A DNA stretch of 64,000 nucleotides. Origin: Monosporascus cannonballus (lineage: Eukaryota; Ascomycota; Sordariomycetes; Xylariales). A program made the position numbers and the translations under genes. Shown here piece by piece: positions 62,282-64,000 of this stretch; position 1 is the stretch's first letter, and every line of letters starts with the position of its first letter. The stretch spans positions 186,001 to 250,000 of the forward strand of contig QJNS01000032.1 of assembly GCA_004154925.1 (NCBI GenBank), in the 5' to 3' direction. Below the pieces are notes generated by a model, which saw only the letters and a program-made list of their open reading frames with translations, searched no databases and was not told the DNA's origin.

Positions 62282-64000
62282 ATGTCGGATTCTGATGCCG
62301 CTGCCGCTCCAGTCCCATTCGGGGCGGGTAGGGCAAAGTCCAACGCGGGCCTTTCGGAATCTCGGTGGGCGACGGGGGATACAACAGAGACGCAAATCCT
62401 GGAGGACGGTAACGGTAATGACCTACCTTCTGACCCAGAAACAGAAGACTGGAAGGAAGAAGAAAAGGAGGAGGACGATGACGGCGATGCTGTTGCCGTC
62501 GAAGAAGAAGACGAATTCGGTGAGGGGGAGGAGGGGGAAGGCTATGACCAGCCAGCGTACATCCAGCCGGACCTCGTAGACATCGAAAACATCGAGCACT
62601 ACCGGCGCGGGGGTTTCCACCCGGTGACCTACGGCGACATGCTAGCCGAGCGGTTCGAGGTGGTCAGCAAGCTGGGGCACGGGGGGTTCGCGACGGTGTG
62701 GCTGTGAATCGACCACCAAAAGAGCGACGGAGAGACTGACGGCGTCGTGGACACAGACCAAGACCAGGTCAAGTGGCGCGCCGTCAAGATCATCCGCGCG
62801 GACCAGTCGTACGAGGAGCGGGCGGAGCTACGTCTGAAGCAATACCTGGAGTCGCAAGGCGTGGGACGGCAAGAGTGGGAGGAGAACCACGTGAGCCTGC
62901 CGCTCGAGCACTTCTGGCTCGAGGGCCCTAACGGACGGCACCTGTGCGAGTCCTCGGCTGTGCTGGGTCCCTCGGTGGCCGAGCGCTGGGAGGTGCGCAT
63001 GCCAGCGGACCGCCCTCCCTTGCTCAAGCAATTGTTCTATCAAGTAGCTCGCGCGCTGCGCTTCCTGCACGCCCAGGGAGTCTGCCACGGCGACTTTACC
63101 CCCGGCAACATGCTTCTGCGGCTCGGCGACGAGGTCCCGCGTCTCAGCCACGGCGAAATGCTGGCGCTGCTCGAGGAGCGCGGATCGGCGCCCCTAGAGC
63201 TGGCTGAGGGAGTTGGGGGGGATGACGTCGGCCCCCCGCACGCGCCCTCCTACGTCTACGAGCCCGTGGACCTCTCGAATATGCCGCTGCGCGACGACGC
63301 GGCCGTCATCGACTTCGGCGAGAGCTTCCTGACGGCGTCGCCGCCCGAGTGGTCGGGGATCCCTCCCGAGTTCGCGTCGCCCGAGGCTATCTTCAACCAC
63401 GCGCCCGGGCCGGGGAGCGACGTGTGGGCGTTCGCCTGCGCCGTGGTCGCCTGCCTGACGCGGGAGGTGCTGTTCTCGGCGGAGCGCGACGGCGCCGCGG
63501 CGTGGTTCGAGGCACTGCTCGGCCCGCTACCGGCAATATACCGTAACGCGCGGACGGACCAGCTGCGGAGACTGGCCAGCCTCGAGGAGACCACCGAAGA
63601 TGAGAAGGTGTGGGTTGAGTCGGAGCTCGAGCGGCTGGAGAGCGGCGAGGACTCGAAGGGCGCGCAGGAGCACGTCGCAATCCTGATGGAACACACTGGT
63701 ATCAAAGACCCGATCGGGGCCACGCTGGCCAAGGAGCGCATCTACAAGGACTACGCACGCGACGAGAAGGGCAACGCCCTCCCGGATGAGAGGATGGTCA
63801 ACATCATACACAAGATGCCGGAGGAGGAGGCGCGGCAGCTCAGTGACCTGCTGAAGAAGATCTTCAAGTACGAGCCCAAGGAGCGTATCGACATGGACGA
63901 AGTGCTAGCGCACCCGTGGTTCGCAAACAAGGCAAAGCCAGAGAACCGGCGAAGCACGCCTTACGATCTCATGAGTCTCCCGCCTGCAGACGAGCCCCCA
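62282..64000 (+). pseudogene. SRPK-like protein kinase with in-frame TGA, cut by window end
   Basis: From the ATG at 62282, a Glu/Asp-rich N-terminus (residues 45-90) leads to YRRGGFHPVTYGDMLAERFE and VVSKLGHGGFATVWL. This is the SRPK start (Y..GGYHPV..GD) and P-loop. Codon 142 (62705-62707) is TGA. The same frame then stays open for 431 codons to the window edge. It carries the lysine of WRAVKII, the catalytic loop HGDFTPGN (63086-63109; HRDxxxxN in the family), DFG (63311-63319), and PEFASPEAIF. SR-protein kinases phosphorylate Arg-Ser splicing factors. Everything except the stop looks functional. The TGA could be a recent nonsense change (CGA to TGA), an assembly error, or part of an intron I could not fit without losing the frame or strand beta-2. 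The 3' end is outside the window. Confidence 0.8.

Noticed and set aside
62208..62579. 123-codon open frame on the plus strand
   Set aside because: Shadow of the acidic kinase N-terminus in another frame; its Lys/Arg runs are the frame-shifted Glu codons.

Overview
The window looks like a piece of a filamentous ascomycete (Pezizomycotina) genome with a two-speed layout: short GC-balanced gene islands beside long, very AT-rich blocks of dead transposons. In the AT-rich blocks CpA/TpG is scarce, CpG is often kept, and repeat copies differ mostly by C/T and G/A changes. That is the mark of repeat-induced point mutation (RIP). The genes have 49-118 bp introns with fungal GT...CTRAY...AG signals.

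Layout. 1-2010: RIP-degraded tail of a Ty1/copia element. 2011-6115: GC-balanced island with no recognisable complete gene. 6120-23647: RIP-degraded repeat DNA, mostly two direct copies (here X1 and X2) of an unidentified repeat about 7-8 kb long. 23648-53002: one 29.4-kb nest of Ty3/gypsy retrotransposons. 53003-53780: the rest of X2 and AT-rich DNA. 53781-64000: a gene island with three protein genes.

The nest can be taken apart base by base from LTR ends and 5-bp target-site duplications. Element A (minus strand, about 6.95 kb alone) sits in X2 with duplication CGCAG, and X1 preserves the empty site. A was hit by B (plus strand, 25854-33551), by D (minus strand, 37992-52557) and by a 130-bp solo-LTR-like insert (25024-25153). 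C (minus strand, 38135-45384) landed inside one LTR of D, splitting its 206 bp into 143 + 63. A solo LTR of the A family lies in B (32517-32905). All four full elements are about 7.0-7.3 kb.

The most interesting signal is a small gene on the strand opposite to gag-pol, between the integrase end and the 3' LTR. In A it is an open, apparently spliced gene (24236-24729) for a protein with an N-terminal Cys cluster and a charged coiled coil. RIP-damaged relics of the same coiled coil occupy the same antisense position in B and C; I did not find one in D.

The right island holds (i) a secreted Cys-rich protein with a VanY/M15-like zinc site (54422-55452, +, five exons), (ii) a seven-transmembrane protein with a C-terminal RGS domain (57034-58967, -, five exons), convergent with the first, and (iii) an SRPK-like protein kinase (62282 to the window end, +), divergent from the second, with an in-frame TGA just after its P-loop. 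The genes do not form a pathway; they are ordinary neighbours at the edge of a transposon block.
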